Positions 1 to 8,824 of a DNA stretch of 64,000 bases are shown here, piece by piece. The translations under genes and the position numbers were made by a program. How positions within the stretch are numbered: position 1 is the stretch's first letter; each line of letters opens with the position of its first letter. The notes under the pieces were generated by a model that was given only the letters and a program-made list of their open reading frames with translations, had not been told where the DNA came from and searched no databases. Source of the DNA: Symbiodinium natans (lineage: Eukaryota > Sar > Dinophyceae > Suessiales > Symbiodiniaceae); the NCBI GenBank assembly GCA_905221605.1, contig CAJNDS010001990.1, positions 489,704 through 553,703 of the forward strand, given 5' to 3'.

Positions 1-66
1 GTTGACCAGCTGATAGCGGTGCCGGGGAAACCTGGCTCGGCACCCACCCCCGCAGTGGGCTCCCAA

Positions 67-121
67 GCCCTAAACCCTAAACCCTAAACCCTAAACCCGA
101 AACCCTAAACCCTAAACCCTT
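67..121. repeat. CCCTAAA telomeric tract
   Basis: About seven units of CCCTAAA with one CCCGAAA variant. It is the first of the interstitial telomere-type tracts. The 66 bases before it are unremarkable. Confidence 0.95.
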
Positions 122-282
122 ACAAGCCCTGAACCCTTTTGGACTTAGGACTCCTGAGCCTTGGGGGCTCCTGTCGGGTAGTCTGGGGTGTTGCACCAGG
201 CAGCTCCTGCACAGCCTCCCTGGCGTAGCTGTGCGTGTGATTGTCTGTGTAGATAACGTACCTCACAGGGGATCTGTGGGCT

Positions 283-335
283 TCGGGTTTAGGGTCTAGA
301 GTTTCGGGTTTAGGGTAACCCTAAACCCTAAACCC
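283..335. repeat. Head-to-head telomeric junction
   Basis: A short TTTAGGG run (283-316) meets a CCCTAAA run (317-335) with no spacer. The core at 306-328 is an almost perfect palindrome, so single-stranded DNA or RNA from here would fold back on itself. Confidence 0.9.
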
Positions 336-736
336 GGCGGGTTGGATTTCGGAATTCAGGGCAGGCTTGGGGGACCCAGCGGCTGTTGCTTTTCTATGCT
401 CGGACAAGCGGGGTTGCAGCAACATCTTGGCAGCTCCCTACTGCGAGTGCTTGTGCCACCGGATCAAAGAAGATCTTTCAGACCCTAACATATAAAAGGT
501 TATGAACAAACACTAATTATAAGCCCTAATCATACATGATACACCCTGTGAAGCTTAGCAACTCTACGGAACACTACAACCCTTGAACCCGAAACCCTGA
601 ACACTAAACCCTTGAACTCTTGTCCAGGGCACTGTGGCGCCCGGCCAAAGGCCGGTGCAGCAGCTACCGCTGGGGCCAAGTTCGTCTCCGCCCAGCAGAG
701 GGCAGTGCGCCTGGGCTTGCAGGGGAATTTAATGCT
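336..736. other. Mixed unique DNA with a GC-rich island
   Basis: Non-repetitive DNA with an AT-richer middle part (485-600) and scattered single CCCTAAA-like words. The GC-rich island at 628-722 follows an AG and is open in all three + frames. One frame reads AGAKFVSAQQRAVRLGLQ, which looks protein-like, but no clear donor follows, so it is not called as an exon. Confidence 0.4.
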
Positions 737-836
737 GAGGGTTTAGGGGTTAAATTTTAGGGTTTAGGTTTAAGGTTTAGGGCTTAGGGCTTAGGGTTTA
801 GGGTTTAGGGGTTTTTTCAGGTTCAGGGCTTAGGGA
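737..836. repeat. Degenerate TTTAGGG tract
   Basis: Imperfect TTTAGGG and CTTAGGG units with length changes in the T and G runs, suggesting an old, mutated tract. Confidence 0.9.
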
Positions 837-902
837 GACTGACGCCCGACGCCCTATGCTTCCCAAGTGCTTAAATCTTGGGTTCTTCCTGGGGAAGATA
901 GA

Positions 903-1071
903 TAGACAGATGTATGTATATACATATATATATATATATATATACATACATACATATATATATTATATATGTATGTATATACATATATATATATATGCAT
1001 ATATATATATATATTTACTTATATATATATATATATATACATCTATCTATATATATATATATATATATATA
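903..1071. repeat. (TA)n microsatellite
   Basis: About 165 bp of TA dinucleotides interrupted by TATG and CATA words, beginning with GATAGATAGACAGATG. Tyr/Ile-rich open frames across it are artefacts of the repeat. Confidence 0.95.
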
Positions 1072-1189
1072 GGGGGAGGCTTAGGAGCCCGGAGTTTCGA
1101 GTCAGATTTGCCCTGTACCCCGACTTTCACGGGTGCAGGCTTATGAGCTGTTCTTAGAACACCGACGAGACAGCACAAACGCAACTTTT

Positions 1190-1320
1190 CGGGCTCCCCA
1201 AATTGCACAAACCTTGAAACTTGCCCTAAACCCCTAGAGTCGAATTGGAAAAGAAACCACAAACCTTGAAAACTTGCCCTAAAGCCCTAGAATCGAATTG
1301 GAAAAGAAACCGCACACTTT
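1190..1320. repeat. Tandem duplication of about 63 bp
   Basis: The block containing CACAAACCTTGAAACTTGCC, then CTAGAGTCGAATTGGAAAAG, is repeated directly with small differences (first copy about 1206-1262, second about 1258-1320). It is non-coding as far as I can see. Confidence 0.75.
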
Positions 1321-1435
1321 GCAAGCCCTGAACCAAGTGTTGAACGAGCACGATTCTTCGAGCATCGAGTAGCCCCACCAAAATAGGGGCACCCCGAACA
1401 TATCCCCGGGAGTATCAGGCCCCAAACCGTACAGC

Positions 1436-1500
1436 CTAAACCCTAAACCCTAAACCCTAAACCCTAAACCCTAAACCCTAAACCCTAAACCCTAAACCCC
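1436..1500. repeat. CCCTAAA telomeric tract
   Basis: Nine nearly perfect CCCTAAA units, lying left of the small candidate exon at 1557. Confidence 0.97.
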
Positions 1501-1556
1501 CAAAAGGGTTCCGCTCCCTGAGCCCCCGCTAGACCCTGAACCATAAGCCACCTCAG

Positions 1557-1592
1557 GACTTCGAGGCTGAAGCTGGGGGGAAAACCCGATGG
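1557..1592 (+). CDS. Candidate exon, 12 codons
   Basis: An island between a CCCTAAA tract and a TTTAGGG tract. It follows CCACCTCAG and ends at GATGG, directly before GTTTAGGG, so AG and GT flank exactly 12 codons (DFEAEAGGKTRW). The next candidate (1827-1925) is in the same phase, giving a 234-nt putative intron that starts with TTTAGGG repeats and ends CCCTAAACCCTAG. No homology is recognised, and the length is too short to be sure. Confidence 0.25.
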
Positions 1593-1646
1593 GTTTAGGG
1601 TTTAGGGTTTAGGGTTTGGGGTTTAGGGTTTAGGGTTTAGGGTTTT
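1592..1646. repeat. TTTAGGG telomeric tract
   Basis: Seven units with one TTTGGGG variant. Its first repeat provides the putative 5' splice site of the preceding island. Confidence 0.95.
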
Positions 1647-1662
1647 TCAGGGCTCTAAGAAA

Positions 1663-1735
1663 CTTGTTTAAGTGCCCTAATATGGGTATAAGTACAGTTT
1701 GAATTGGTTAATAAGTACCATGAACCTCCAAGTAT
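1663..1735. mobile_element. M3 inverted-repeat element, partial
   Basis: Shares AAGTGCCCTAATRTGG and the terminal block AATTGGTTAATAAGTACC, followed by ATGAACCTCCAA, with copies at 14975-15200 and 32568-32663. Only the right half is present. Confidence 0.6.
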
Positions 1736-1771
1736 GGTCTCATGTCATCACTCTGGTTTTCGCCACCGAAA

Positions 1772-1826
1772 ACCTAAACCCTAAACCCTAAACCCTAAAC
1801 CCTGAACCCTAAACCCTAAACCCTAG
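1772..1826. repeat. CCCTAAA telomeric tract
   Basis: Seven units with one CCCTGAA variant, ending CCCTAG. That AG is the candidate acceptor for the island at 1827. Confidence 0.95.
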
Positions 1827-1925
1827 ACAGAACAGCCGAGTTTCAAGAAGGGCACTTGCGTGCTAAGCAAGCTCGCCGTGTCGTTGCTGGGCTGCAATAG
1901 GCTAAACCTCACCTTGCTTGGGCAG
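1827..1925 (+). CDS. Candidate exon, 33 codons
   Basis: The island is bounded by CCCTAG on the left and GGGCAG|GTTTAGG on the right and is open for exactly 33 codons. It contains CVLSKLAVSLLGCNRLNLTL, a mildly hydrophobic segment. It joins the candidate at 1557-1592 in phase 0. The product is unknown. GC-rich DNA of this length is often open by chance, so expression data would be needed. Confidence 0.3.
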
Positions 1926-1962
1926 GTTTAGGATTTAGGGTTTAGGGTTTAGGGTTTAGGGT
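1926..1962. repeat. TTTAGGG telomeric tract
   Basis: Five units, the first ones degenerate (TTTAGGATTTAGGG). Confidence 0.93.
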
Positions 1963-2413
1963 CCTTTAAAGGAAGCCCTCCCCTCCCCTCTCTCTTTCCG
2001 TGCTTCAGTCCTGTCGTTTCTAGCTTGTTCTCGCACCTCGTCTTTCTTCGCAATGAGACGGAAGAATAAGACCATAAAGAGAAGTCAGAAGCAGAGATTG
2101 GAAATCAACCCGGCCCTACACCTAAACCGCGGCGAACACACACAATGAGAAGAAACCACAGCAGGTCATTTTGAGGCCATAAACTCTATGTGCCTGCTCA
2201 GCTTAACTAGGTTGCCCAGTTCCTAAGACTCAATTGGGTGCCCCTCTGTACCTAACACGGGACCTGACCCGCAACAAAAAGCACCCTAGTGAATTTCGAA
2301 CCTCAGGGACTTGCCGAATCTGTTCCCGGAATCCCTCACCCGCAGGCCTACAAACCCACAGGCCTGCATCCTGACTTCTCTGCCGGACCACGCGAAGCCA
2401 CTTCAACTAAGAA
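1963..2413. other. Unique stretch, possible acceptor at 2029
   Basis: A C/T-rich run (about 1978-2029) ends CTTCAG and is followed by about 60 open codons that include a basic peptide starting MRRKNKTIKRSQKQRLEIN. This might be an acceptor and a first exon, but nothing else supports it. The rest holds no visible gene. Confidence 0.3.
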
Positions 2414-2487
2414 CCCAACCCTAAACCCTAAACCCTAAACCCTAAACCCTAAACCCTAAACCCTAAACCCTAAACCCTAAACCCTAA
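2414..2487. repeat. CCCTAAA telomeric tract
   Basis: Ten perfect units, just before the candidate exon at 2509. Confidence 0.97.
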
Positions 2488-2508
2488 TTGGAGTGCGCAT
2501 TTCTGTAG

Positions 2509-2580
2509 ATGCTTTGATTCGCTACATGGGGATCCGAAAAGGATCCTGTCGGAAGCTCCTTTTCAGCCTTCGAGCGCAAT
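2509..2580 (+). CDS. Candidate exon, 24 codons
   Basis: Starts after CGCATTTCTGTAG (pyrimidine-rich, AG) and stops before GTGAACC. With two bases completing a codon, it reads ALIRYMGIRKGSCRKLLFSL, a basic, protein-like peptide, and ends in phase 1. That is the phase needed by the candidate at 2915. The product is not recognised. Confidence 0.3.
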
Positions 2581-2774
2581 GTGAACCTCTCAACCCAATA
2601 ACATCCCAATAAGCTCTAGGCCGCCCTAAACTCTAAACACCCTGATCAACACCTACAAACCTTCAAAAGCCCTAAAGCCCCTCTTGAAAGCCCTTGAAAC
2701 CCTAGAAAACCCTTAAACGCACCTGATTACAAGCCCTGAAAACCCTGAAAGCCCTTACCTTAGAGCCCTGAAAA

Positions 2775-2862
2775 CTCTAAACCCTAAACCCTAAACCCTA
2801 AACCCTAAACCCTAAACCCTAAACCCTGAACCCTGAACCCTGAACCCTGAACCCTAAACCCT
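2775..2862. repeat. CCCTAAA/CCCTGAA tract
   Basis: Seven CCCTAAA units followed by four CCCTGAA units and then CCCTAAA again. The CCCTGAA units form one uniform sub-block. Confidence 0.95.
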
Positions 2863-2914
2863 TATGAAACCGAGGCACCTGCATGGGCGCCTCACGTGCC
2901 TGCGCGCGGATCAG

Positions 2915-2961
2915 CAGTGGCGCTGCGAAGTCCGGGACATTCCTCTTTCGACGGACTTAGG
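2915..2961 (+). CDS. Candidate exon with a paralogue at 15236
   Basis: Follows GGATCAG and ends AGG|GTTTAGGG. In the phase set by 2509-2580 it reads VALRSPGHSSFDGLR. A similar gap-free 45-base segment at 15236-15280 reads VALKCGTDLSLEGLQ, with 6 of 15 residues identical and others conservative. It ends in phase 0, matching 3246-3281. Two related copies in the same frame are better support than an open frame alone. Confidence 0.33.
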
Positions 2962-3095
2962 GTTTAGGGTTTAGGGTTTAGAGTTTAGGGTTTAGGGTTT
3001 AGGGTTTAAGGTTTAGGGTTTAGGGTTTAGGGTTTCGGGTTTTGGGTTTGGAGCTTGGAGTTTGGGGGTATAGGGTTAGGGGTTTAGGGTGTGGA
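2957..3095. repeat. TTTAGGG telomeric tract, degenerate right end
   Basis: About eleven units, becoming degenerate (TTTCGGG, TTTTGGG, TTTGGAG) to the right. Confidence 0.95.
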
Positions 3096-3165
3096 GATTA
3101 GGGGGGCTGAGGCTCTCTCCAAAGGGTTCTGGGGTTGCCTGAAACACTAAACCCAGAATCCTACA

Positions 3166-3197
3166 TCCTAAACCCTAAACCCTAAACCCTAAACTCT
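3166..3197. repeat. CCCTAAA tract
   Basis: Four units, ending in CTCTAA. Confidence 0.93.
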
Positions 3198-3245
3198 AAC
3201 TTGCCCCAAAATCCTCTTAATCCTTTTCCCTTGTGCCTGTCGGAG

Positions 3246-3281
3246 GATCCGGTGGTCAAAGCCCTGTGCCTCCACAAGAAG
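3246..3281 (+). CDS. Candidate exon, 12 codons
   Basis: Follows CCTGTCGGAG and ends CACAAGAAG, directly before GTTTAGGG. It is exactly 12 codons (DPVVKALCLHKK), phase 0 at both ends, and so consistent with joining 2915-2961. The product is unknown. Confidence 0.28.
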
Positions 3282-3470
3282 GTTTAGGGCGTGGGTTTTT
3301 CTTAGGGTTTTTGGTTTTTTAGGGTGTTTAGGGCTTTTAGGGTTTTTTAGGGTGTTTAGGGTTTTGAGTGCTTTTAGGGAATTTGGGTTTTTGGGGTTTT
3401 TAGGGCGTTTAGGGCGTTTAGGGCTTTTAGGGCTTTAGGGTTTCTAGGGTTTTTGGGGTTAGGGTTTCGG
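3282..3470. repeat. Degenerate TTTTAGGG-like tract
   Basis: Repeats of GGGTTTTTAGGG and GGGCGTTTA with very variable T-run lengths, much more diverged than neighbouring tracts. Confidence 0.85.
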
Positions 3471-3578
3471 GCGACCAGAATAGTGGGGGAGGGCCATCCC
3501 AAGCGCGCTTCACTTTTCCAGGTGTCCCACCCCACACCTCAAAGGCTAGTACCTTTGCATCTCCGCATACAAAAGAAG

Positions 3579-3625
3579 TTTAGGGTTCAGGGTTCAGGGT
3601 TCAGGGTTTAGGGTCTAGGGTTCGA
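3579..3625. repeat. TTCAGGG/TTTAGGG tract
   Basis: Three TTCAGGG units between TTTAGGG units. The 3471-3578 island to its left contains CTTTTCCAG|GTGTCC, a possible acceptor. Confidence 0.9.
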
Positions 3626-4085
3626 TGGTAGGCTGCGTGCCTGCATGAAACGACACGCTCAAATATGATCGCGAGTGAAGGGTCAGGCGAACTGATTCCC
3701 GCATCCTTAGCCCCAACCCTTAGCCCTCAACCCTCAACCATAATCCGAGCATCTGTTTCATTGGCGCCCCCCCCCCCCCCCAACCCCCAACGCCATAAGA
3801 AAGGCAGCGCGCCAATAATAAGACCATGGCAATGTACTGATTCTCCATTAAAAGCAGTAGGCTGCAGATACCTAAGGTGCTGTAGCTGTGATCCAAACTG
3901 CAGCTCAGCAAGCAAGAAAAAAAGCCTGCCGACAGATTTTTGAACCCCCCCCCGAAAACATGTTCTTTAAATGTGGTGGTATTGGCCCATACGAAAACAC
4001 ACGCAATGGAAAGTAGTCTTCCAGCAGGCTTCTCGACGAAAAAAAACTTGAAATGTGAGTGTATGAATTAAACAGATGCTCGGAC
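3626..4085. other. Unique stretch with poly-C runs
   Basis: Holds a 14-base C run near 3769, a short C run near 3945 and an AT-richer part (3950-4080). Open frames on both strands are short and differ in composition. No gene is supported. Confidence 0.5.
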
Positions 4086-4125
4086 TAAACCCTAAACCCT
4101 AAACCCTAGACCCTAACCCCCCCAG

Positions 4126-4220
4126 GGTGCATACTTTGAACAACTTCAGACCCAACCTGTTGGAGTACGCCCCAGCGGGAACGCAGAACGCAGCGAGAAG
4201 CACCCACAAGGCCACTGCAG
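4126..4220 (+). CDS. Candidate exon, first of a four-exon chain
   Basis: Follows CTAACCCCCCCAG and ends ACTGCAG|GCATGG (GC donor). With one leading base it reads VHTLNNFRPNLLEYAPAGTQ and onward, open to the end, leaving one base over. That phase fits the next candidate, 4659-4731. A stop (TAG) follows in this frame near 4254, in the proposed intron. The frame starting at the first base is also open, so the phase is not certain. Product unknown. Confidence 0.33.
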
Positions 4221-4302
4221 GCATGGGTAGGGCGTGCTGCGGCGGGCCTGGGACTTAGCCTTGAGCCGAGAAAGCCGAGGATTGCAGACCGTCGAACCAT
4301 TT

Positions 4303-4385
4303 GGGGGGTTTAGGGTTTAGGGTTTAGGGTTTGGGGTTTAGGGTTTGGGGTTTGAGGTTTGGGGTTTAGGGTTTGCATTGGTTTA
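4303..4385. repeat. TTTAGGG/TTTGGGG tract
   Basis: About ten units mixing TTTAGGG and TTTGGGG. Confidence 0.95.
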
Positions 4386-4658
4386 GGGTGATTCGTTGCT
4401 GGGACTCTGGGAATTAGGTTTGCAGCGCCCGCAGACTGCTCTGAAGGGGGATGCAACAGGTACCTAGTTTCCGAATTCCCTACTACGAACTACGAATAGC
4501 CCAAAAACCTCGTATAAAAGGCCCTTGGGCCCAAACACCCAAAAACAAAAGTCCGAAGAGCCTTAGGGGTAAGGTTTATAGGGCTTAAAGCACAAAATGT
4601 TCACCCTCTCGAAACCGAGCAAAGAAAGAAAACACACTAGTCCCCAAACCCTGTGCAG
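4386..4658. other. Unique stretch, no gene seen
   Basis: Mixed sequence that would lie inside the putative 4221-4658 intron. Nothing else is recognisable. It ends CCAAACCCTGTGCAG, a reasonable acceptor. Confidence 0.4.
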
Positions 4659-4731
4659 CAGCGGGCATTTCTGAATGTCGGCTTCATGTCGGCCCCTTTG
4701 GGGCGCCAGTCAGGGGTGAACCTCTCATCTG
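4659..4731 (+). CDS. Candidate exon, second of chain
   Basis: Lies between CTGTGCAG and TCATCTG|GTTTAGGG. In the phase left by 4126-4220 it reads ISECRLHVGPFGAPVRGEPL, without stops, and leaves two bases, the phase that 4801-4910 needs. The 69-base gap to the next candidate is the best intron-like sequence in the window. Confidence 0.38.
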
Positions 4732-4800
4732 GTTTAGGGTTTAGGGTTTAGGTTTAAGGATTAAGGGTTTGCCACCGAAACCTCTATCTCTGCGTTTCAG
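4732..4800 (+). other. Putative 69-nt telomere-repeat intron
   Basis: Starts GTTTAGGGTTTAGGG, degenerates, and ends with a pyrimidine-rich stretch CTCTATCTCTGCGTTTCAG. It is flanked by two open islands whose phases match. The telomeric repeat itself supplies the GT. Confidence 0.4.
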
Positions 4801-4910
4801 CTTCAATAAGCCCAAAATCCCTGAACTGCATACCATGCTCCAAGCTCGATTTCTGGGTTGGGAAAGCTACCCGACCACCGGCGCTCATTCCCTCCACACG
4901 GTGAACCTGC
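4801..4910 (+). CDS. Candidate exon, third of chain
   Basis: After TTTCAG the frame reads FNKPKIPELHTMLQARFLGW and continues open to CACACGGTGAACCTGC|GTAAGG, where GTAAGG is a good donor. This stretch lies in an 84-codon + frame running past the donor into telomere-derived Gly/Val-rich codons. It ends with one base over, matching 5577. I do not recognise the protein. Confidence 0.4.
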
Positions 4911-5023
4911 GTAAGGCGTTCGGGCTTCAAGTGTTCAAGGGTTACGCGTTAGGGTTTGGGGTTGAGGTGGGTGGGCCGAGTGGGGGTAGGGTCTCAGCCA
5001 CCCCTACAAACAGCAGGGTTTGA

Positions 5024-5576
5024 GGTTCAGATTTTGCTCTAACGCTCCATGAATCCGAAACCCTGTAATGCCGATAAGCCCTATAAACCCTACATAGCCA
5101 CAAACCCTGTACACCCTAAAGAAAAAGCCCTACAAGTCCTAGTTGTCAACTCTACCTGTAAAGCCTGAGAACATTGTAAAAGCCTACGCCCTATACACCC
5201 CATAAGACCCAAGAAGCCCCTGTAGAACACATAAGCCCTTTATCCTGAACCCTGGAATCTTGGTAGGCTCGGAGGATCAAGCCGTAACCTGAAAAACCCT
5301 ACTGGGTTTGGGTTCACGGTTTAGGGTAGCTATGGTTTAGGGATGTATAGGGTATAACGGGTAGGCCCTTTTGGGTAGGCCCTTCAACCTCACACGTAAG
5401 CCTATGACCTCTCCAGGGTTCAAAGAAATAGCGTCCTAAAACCCTAAAAGCCCTAAACCTCATACACCCCGAACCCTACAACCGTAGGCTTATTATTATA
5501 GCCCTTGTAAGCCCGATACATACCATGCCTCATACACCCCAAACCCTAGACCCTTAACCTCCACTTCAGGGTTCAG
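5024..5576. other. Degenerate CCCTAAA-like words in unique DNA
   Basis: Many isolated AAACCCTA, AAGCCCTA and CATACACCCC words without regular spacing. They look like heavily decayed telomeric repeats. No gene seen. Confidence 0.5.
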
Positions 5577-5630
5577 GGATGTGGTCAAGCCATCCCAAGT
5601 TCAACCCCACCCAAACAAATCCTGAGCGAG
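5577..5630 (+). CDS. Candidate exon, fourth of chain
   Basis: Follows CACTTCAGGGTTCAG and ends GAGCGAG|GTTGCC. In the phase left by 4801-4910 it reads RMWSSHPKFNPTQTNPER. Two AGs are close together, so the acceptor is a choice. The weakest member of the chain. Confidence 0.25.
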
Positions 5631-5641
5631 GTTGCCAAGTA

Positions 5642-5756
5642 GGGTTTGGTTTAGGGCTTGGGGCTTGGGGCTTGGGGCTTGGGGCTTGGGGCTTGGGATT
5701 TGGGGTTTGGGGTTTGGGGTTTGGGGTTCAGGGGTTAGGGTTTAGGGTTTAGGGTT
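5642..5756. repeat. Variant telomeric tract (CTTGGGG, TTTGGGG)
   Basis: A block of six CTTGGGG units (about 5657-5698), then four TTTGGGG units, then TTTAGGG. The variants are sorted into uniform blocks. Confidence 0.95.
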
Positions 5757-5930
5757 CCACAATAGACTAGGCGAAAAGAAAAGGCAACCTTTTAGTTTCA
5801 ACAGCACGCTGAGCCCGAGTATGGACTGGGAGGTTCAGGCTGGTGCTTTCCGTGTTTGAGCCATTTCCTGGCTACGTAGCCCTAAGGCCTGCTTACAGTA
5901 TAGCTGCCAATGAAGCACCAAGCCCTAACT
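5757..5930. other. Unique island with acceptor-like site
   Basis: TTTTAGTTTCAACAG (ending 5812) resembles an acceptor. The following 50 bases are open in one frame (LSPSMDWEVQAGAFRV) and then hit a stop. Left uncalled. Confidence 0.3.
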
Positions 5931-6020
5931 AAACCCTAAACCCTAAACCCTAAACTCTAAACCCTAAACCCTAAACCCTAAACCCTAAACCCTGAACCCT
6001 AAACCCCAAGCCCTAAAACG
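5931..6020. repeat. CCCTAAA telomeric tract
   Basis: About ten units with single-base variants. The 80-base GC-rich island after it (6021-6105) is open on the minus strand (GSIPKWPQKRYDFGPIANTR) and partly open on the plus strand, so its strand is undecided. Confidence 0.93.
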
Positions 6021-6105
6021 GCCTGTACCGCGTGTTCGCGATGGGACCGAAGTCGTAGCGTTTCTGCGGCCACTTGGGGATGCTTCCCAGCCTCAGGCGT
6101 TTAGG

Positions 6106-6345
6106 GCTTTCTTAAAGGGGGTTTAGGCTTTAGGGTTTAGGGTTTAGGGTTTAGGGTTTAGGGTTTTAGGGCTTAGGGAGCTAGGGAGCTGAGGGTGTTT
6201 ACGGTTTGGGGGGTTTTAGGGGGTTTAGGGGGTATAGGGGGTTCAGGGGGTTCAGGGGGTTTAGGGGGTTTAGGGGGTTTAGGGGGTTTAGGGGGGTTTA
6301 GGGGGTTTTTAGGGCGGTTTAGGGGGTTTAGGGTGGGTTTGGAGC
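6106..6345. repeat. TTTAGGG tract grading into GGGGGTTTA array
   Basis: Seven TTTAGGG units, then about twelve GGGGG-expanded units (GGGGGTTTAG, GGGGGTTCAG). Gly/Leu- and Pro-rich open frames across it on both strands are repeat artefacts. Confidence 0.95.
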
Positions 6346-6620
6346 TTTTTAACCCTTGCAACCTCCAAGCATGGGATCGTCAGACGCCCAGCCTAAAGAG
6401 TGCATACCACCCCCCCCCCCCCCCAACTCCCAACTCCCAAACTCTTGGGGTTTCGGGTAGATCTTTTCCAGTTGAGGGTTCAGGGTTGAACATCCTAGTA
6501 AGATAGCATCCTACCCAAGCGCTGAAGCAACAAAACAGTCAGCTGCAAGTTGCAAACGCTCTAAGCCCTATAAACCCTACACCCATAATATAAAACCTAG
6601 ACACTAAATCATAAACTCTA
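6346..6620. other. Unique stretch with C14-16 run
   Basis: Contains a C run at about 6409-6424 followed by a duplicated AACTCCC word, and decayed CCCTA words after 6560. No gene supported. Confidence 0.5.
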
Positions 6621-6705
6621 CACCTAAGCCCTGAACCCTGAACCCTGAACCCCAAACCCTGAACCCTGAACCCTGGCCCCTAAACCCTAAACCCTAAACC
6701 CTGCA
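6621..6705. repeat. CCCTGAA/CCCTAAA tract
   Basis: Mostly CCCTGAA units (six), ending in three CCCTAAA units. Just after it, CCCTGCAG|ACAGCTGTGAACCTGG and then GTAAGTG suggest a very short exon, which is not called. Confidence 0.9.
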
Positions 6706-6799
6706 GACAGCTGTGAACCTGGCTCGGAGTAAGTGCTGGTGTAATGTGGCTTGTTGACCTGCGCTGAAGGCTTCAGGGACCAGGGCTCTAGGCTTCAGA

Positions 6800-7095
6800 G
6801 TTTAGGCTTGGGTTTTGGGGTTTAGAGGGCTTAACTAGCTTGGCCCCTGGAACCCTCTGAAAAATATTCCTAAGTATGATCCCAAACCTAAAGCCCAAAC
6901 GCTAAACCCTCAACCCTAAACCCAATAAGGGGAAACATGCAACCACATGCCAGGATACAAACTCAGAGGAGGGATACAGAATAAAGGAGCCGATGGCCAA
7001 GGGCCTACCCTGTTCAGGTTTTGACATTGAGAGTTTAGGGTCTAGGGTTTAGGGTCGAGGGTTGTGGGTTGAGGGTTTAGGGTTTAGGGTAGAGC
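6800..7095. other. Unique DNA, then TTTAGGG tract at 7031-7095
   Basis: Decayed telomeric words up to 6930 and unique DNA to 7030. Then a mixed TTTAGGG/TTGAGGG tract. Confidence 0.8.
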
Positions 7096-7205
7096 TTTTG
7101 GCGATTCAGGGCGGGCAGGTGCCTGGGTTGTTTTGTGCTGGGCTCAGTCAGAAATTTGCCACTCCTCACATCCGAAGTCCAATACGGCTGCTGCGCGCCG
7201 CAAGC

Positions 7206-7371
7206 CTGAACCCTAAACCCTAAATCCTAAACCCTAAACCCTGAACCCTAAACCCTAAACCCTAAACGGCCCTAAACCCTAAACCCTAAACCCTAAACCC
7301 TAAACCCTAAACCCTAAACCCTAAACCCTAAACCCTAAACCCTAAACCCTAAACCCTAAACCCTAAACCCT
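7206..7371. repeat. Long CCCTAAA tract
   Basis: About 23 units, nearly perfect, with one interruption (ACGGCC) at about 7265 and variants CCCTGAA and TCCTAAA at the left. Confidence 0.97.
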
Positions 7372-7442
7372 TCATCGGGGCCGAACGGACTTTTGCGGAG
7401 GTTACAGGGTTGCTACAGGGTTGTCGCGCGCAAGAGTCTGGC

Positions 7443-7486
7443 ACCCTAAACCCTGAACCCTAAACCCTAAACCCTAAACCCTAAAA
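7443..7486. repeat. CCCTAAA tract
   Basis: Six units. The 70-base GC-rich island to its left lies between two tracts of the same orientation. Confidence 0.95.
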
Positions 7487-7727
7487 TTACTGGTTTATAG
7501 TTGGGATAGTAATAAAAATGTAAAATTTTATTCTTATTGAGTTTAAGTACCCTTAAAAATGTAAAATGTTATCCCACTATGACAAAGAAAACCCTTAACC
7601 CTAAACCCGTTCAGACGCCAATGCAAAAAGAAGCTCGGCGCCTTGATGCCAAGGCAGCAATCTCCCTCTTGTGCCTTCTTTGCCTGCCATCGACTTCGGA
7701 CACTTGGTTGTCCCCATAAAGCCCTCT
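7487..7727. other. AT-rich then mixed unique DNA
   Basis: The AT-rich part 7487-7560 repeats AAAAATGTAAAAT twice (7514 and 7556), so it may be a small duplicated element. The following 60-codon + frame is not convincing. Confidence 0.4.
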
Positions 7728-7796
7728 AGGGTTTAGGGTTTAGGGTTTAGGGTTTAGGGTTTAGGGTTTAGGGTTTAGGGTTTACGGTGCCTAAAA
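7728..7796. repeat. TTTAGGG telomeric tract
   Basis: Nine perfect units. Confidence 0.97.
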
Positions 7797-8404
7797 TTAG
7801 GAAAACTGTAAAATGACCGCCTGGGACTCTAAGGGCCTTCAGTTCTGATGAAGCTCTCAGGGGCTGTTGCTACTACAAAGCCCCCCCCCCCCATCCTAAA
7901 TTAAATCCCCTCAACCCAAAACCCAGAAATCCGCTCCACGCCACGATCCTAGGGTTTAGGGTTTAGGGTCTAGGGTCCCAAACTCAGCGCGTGGGGGGTT
8001 GACAGTTTCCAGGTGAAGCCGGGCTTTTCGGTCAACTTGCCAAACGTCATCCGGGCTTGTCTCTCAGGGTTTAGGGTTTGGGGTTGATGTGAGCCCTTCA
8101 TCTGGGAAGCCTTACATACACCTTACATGCTCTATAAAAACCCAGGGCCCATGCTTCAGAACCCTTCAAAGAACGTAAGGGGCGTACTAAGGGACCATCT
8201 CTTCCCTTACCCATGCACGCCAAACAAATTTAAGCCCTAAGCCCTAAACTTACCCCCAAACCCCAACAACCCCTAAACCCTAAAACCCCTTAACCCCACA
8301 AGGCCCTAAGCCCCAAAACAACCCTAAACCCCAAAAAGCCTAACTCCCACACAGCAAAAAAAAACCCTAAAACCTGCTTTCGGACCTGCAGCAACATCTA
8401 TGCT
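7797..8404. other. Unique and decayed telomeric DNA
   Basis: Contains a C run at 7882, short TTTAGGG tracts at 7949-7976 and 8068-8085, and from 8230 on many decayed CCCTAA words. No gene seen. Confidence 0.5.
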
Positions 8405-8650
8405 AAAACCAAAACCCTAAACCCTAAACCCTAAACCCTAAACCCTAAATCCCCAAACCCAGAAACCCTAAGACCTGCACTCGGACCTGCAGGTCCGGGG
8501 AGTCAAAGAAAATCCGCTGTGAAGCGAAGTGATGCTTCATGGGTGCTCCCACTTCCTGGCCGAGCTACAAGGCTCAAACCCTAAACCCTAAACCCTAAAC
8601 CCTAGACCCTAAACCCTAAACCCTGAACCCGAAACCCTGAACCCTCTAGG
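8405..8650. repeat. Two CCCTAAA tracts around a duplicated word
   Basis: Tracts at 8405-8470 and 8577-8645. The phrase CGGACCTGCAG occurs at 8383 and again at 8483, on either side of the first tract, so the flank is duplicated. Confidence 0.8.
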
Positions 8651-8824
8651 CTTCAGGGCTTAGAGGGTTTTGTACTGGTACTACTGGGCACCCTAGTTTT
8701 TCCAGATCCTAGTCCTGCGTACGTTGAAGAAGAGGTTTAGGGCTTAGGTTTAAGAGCTTCGGGTTTAGGGAGTATGGGTTTTGGGCTCGGGGTTCCGAAC
8801 TGGCAACTTGCCAGGCAAGAGGGA

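Noticed and set aside
856-1157. Tyr/Ile-rich frames
   Set aside because: Translation of the TA microsatellite.
6021-6105. Plus-strand exon
   Set aside because: The + frame stops early while the minus strand is open; strand conflict, so left uncalled.
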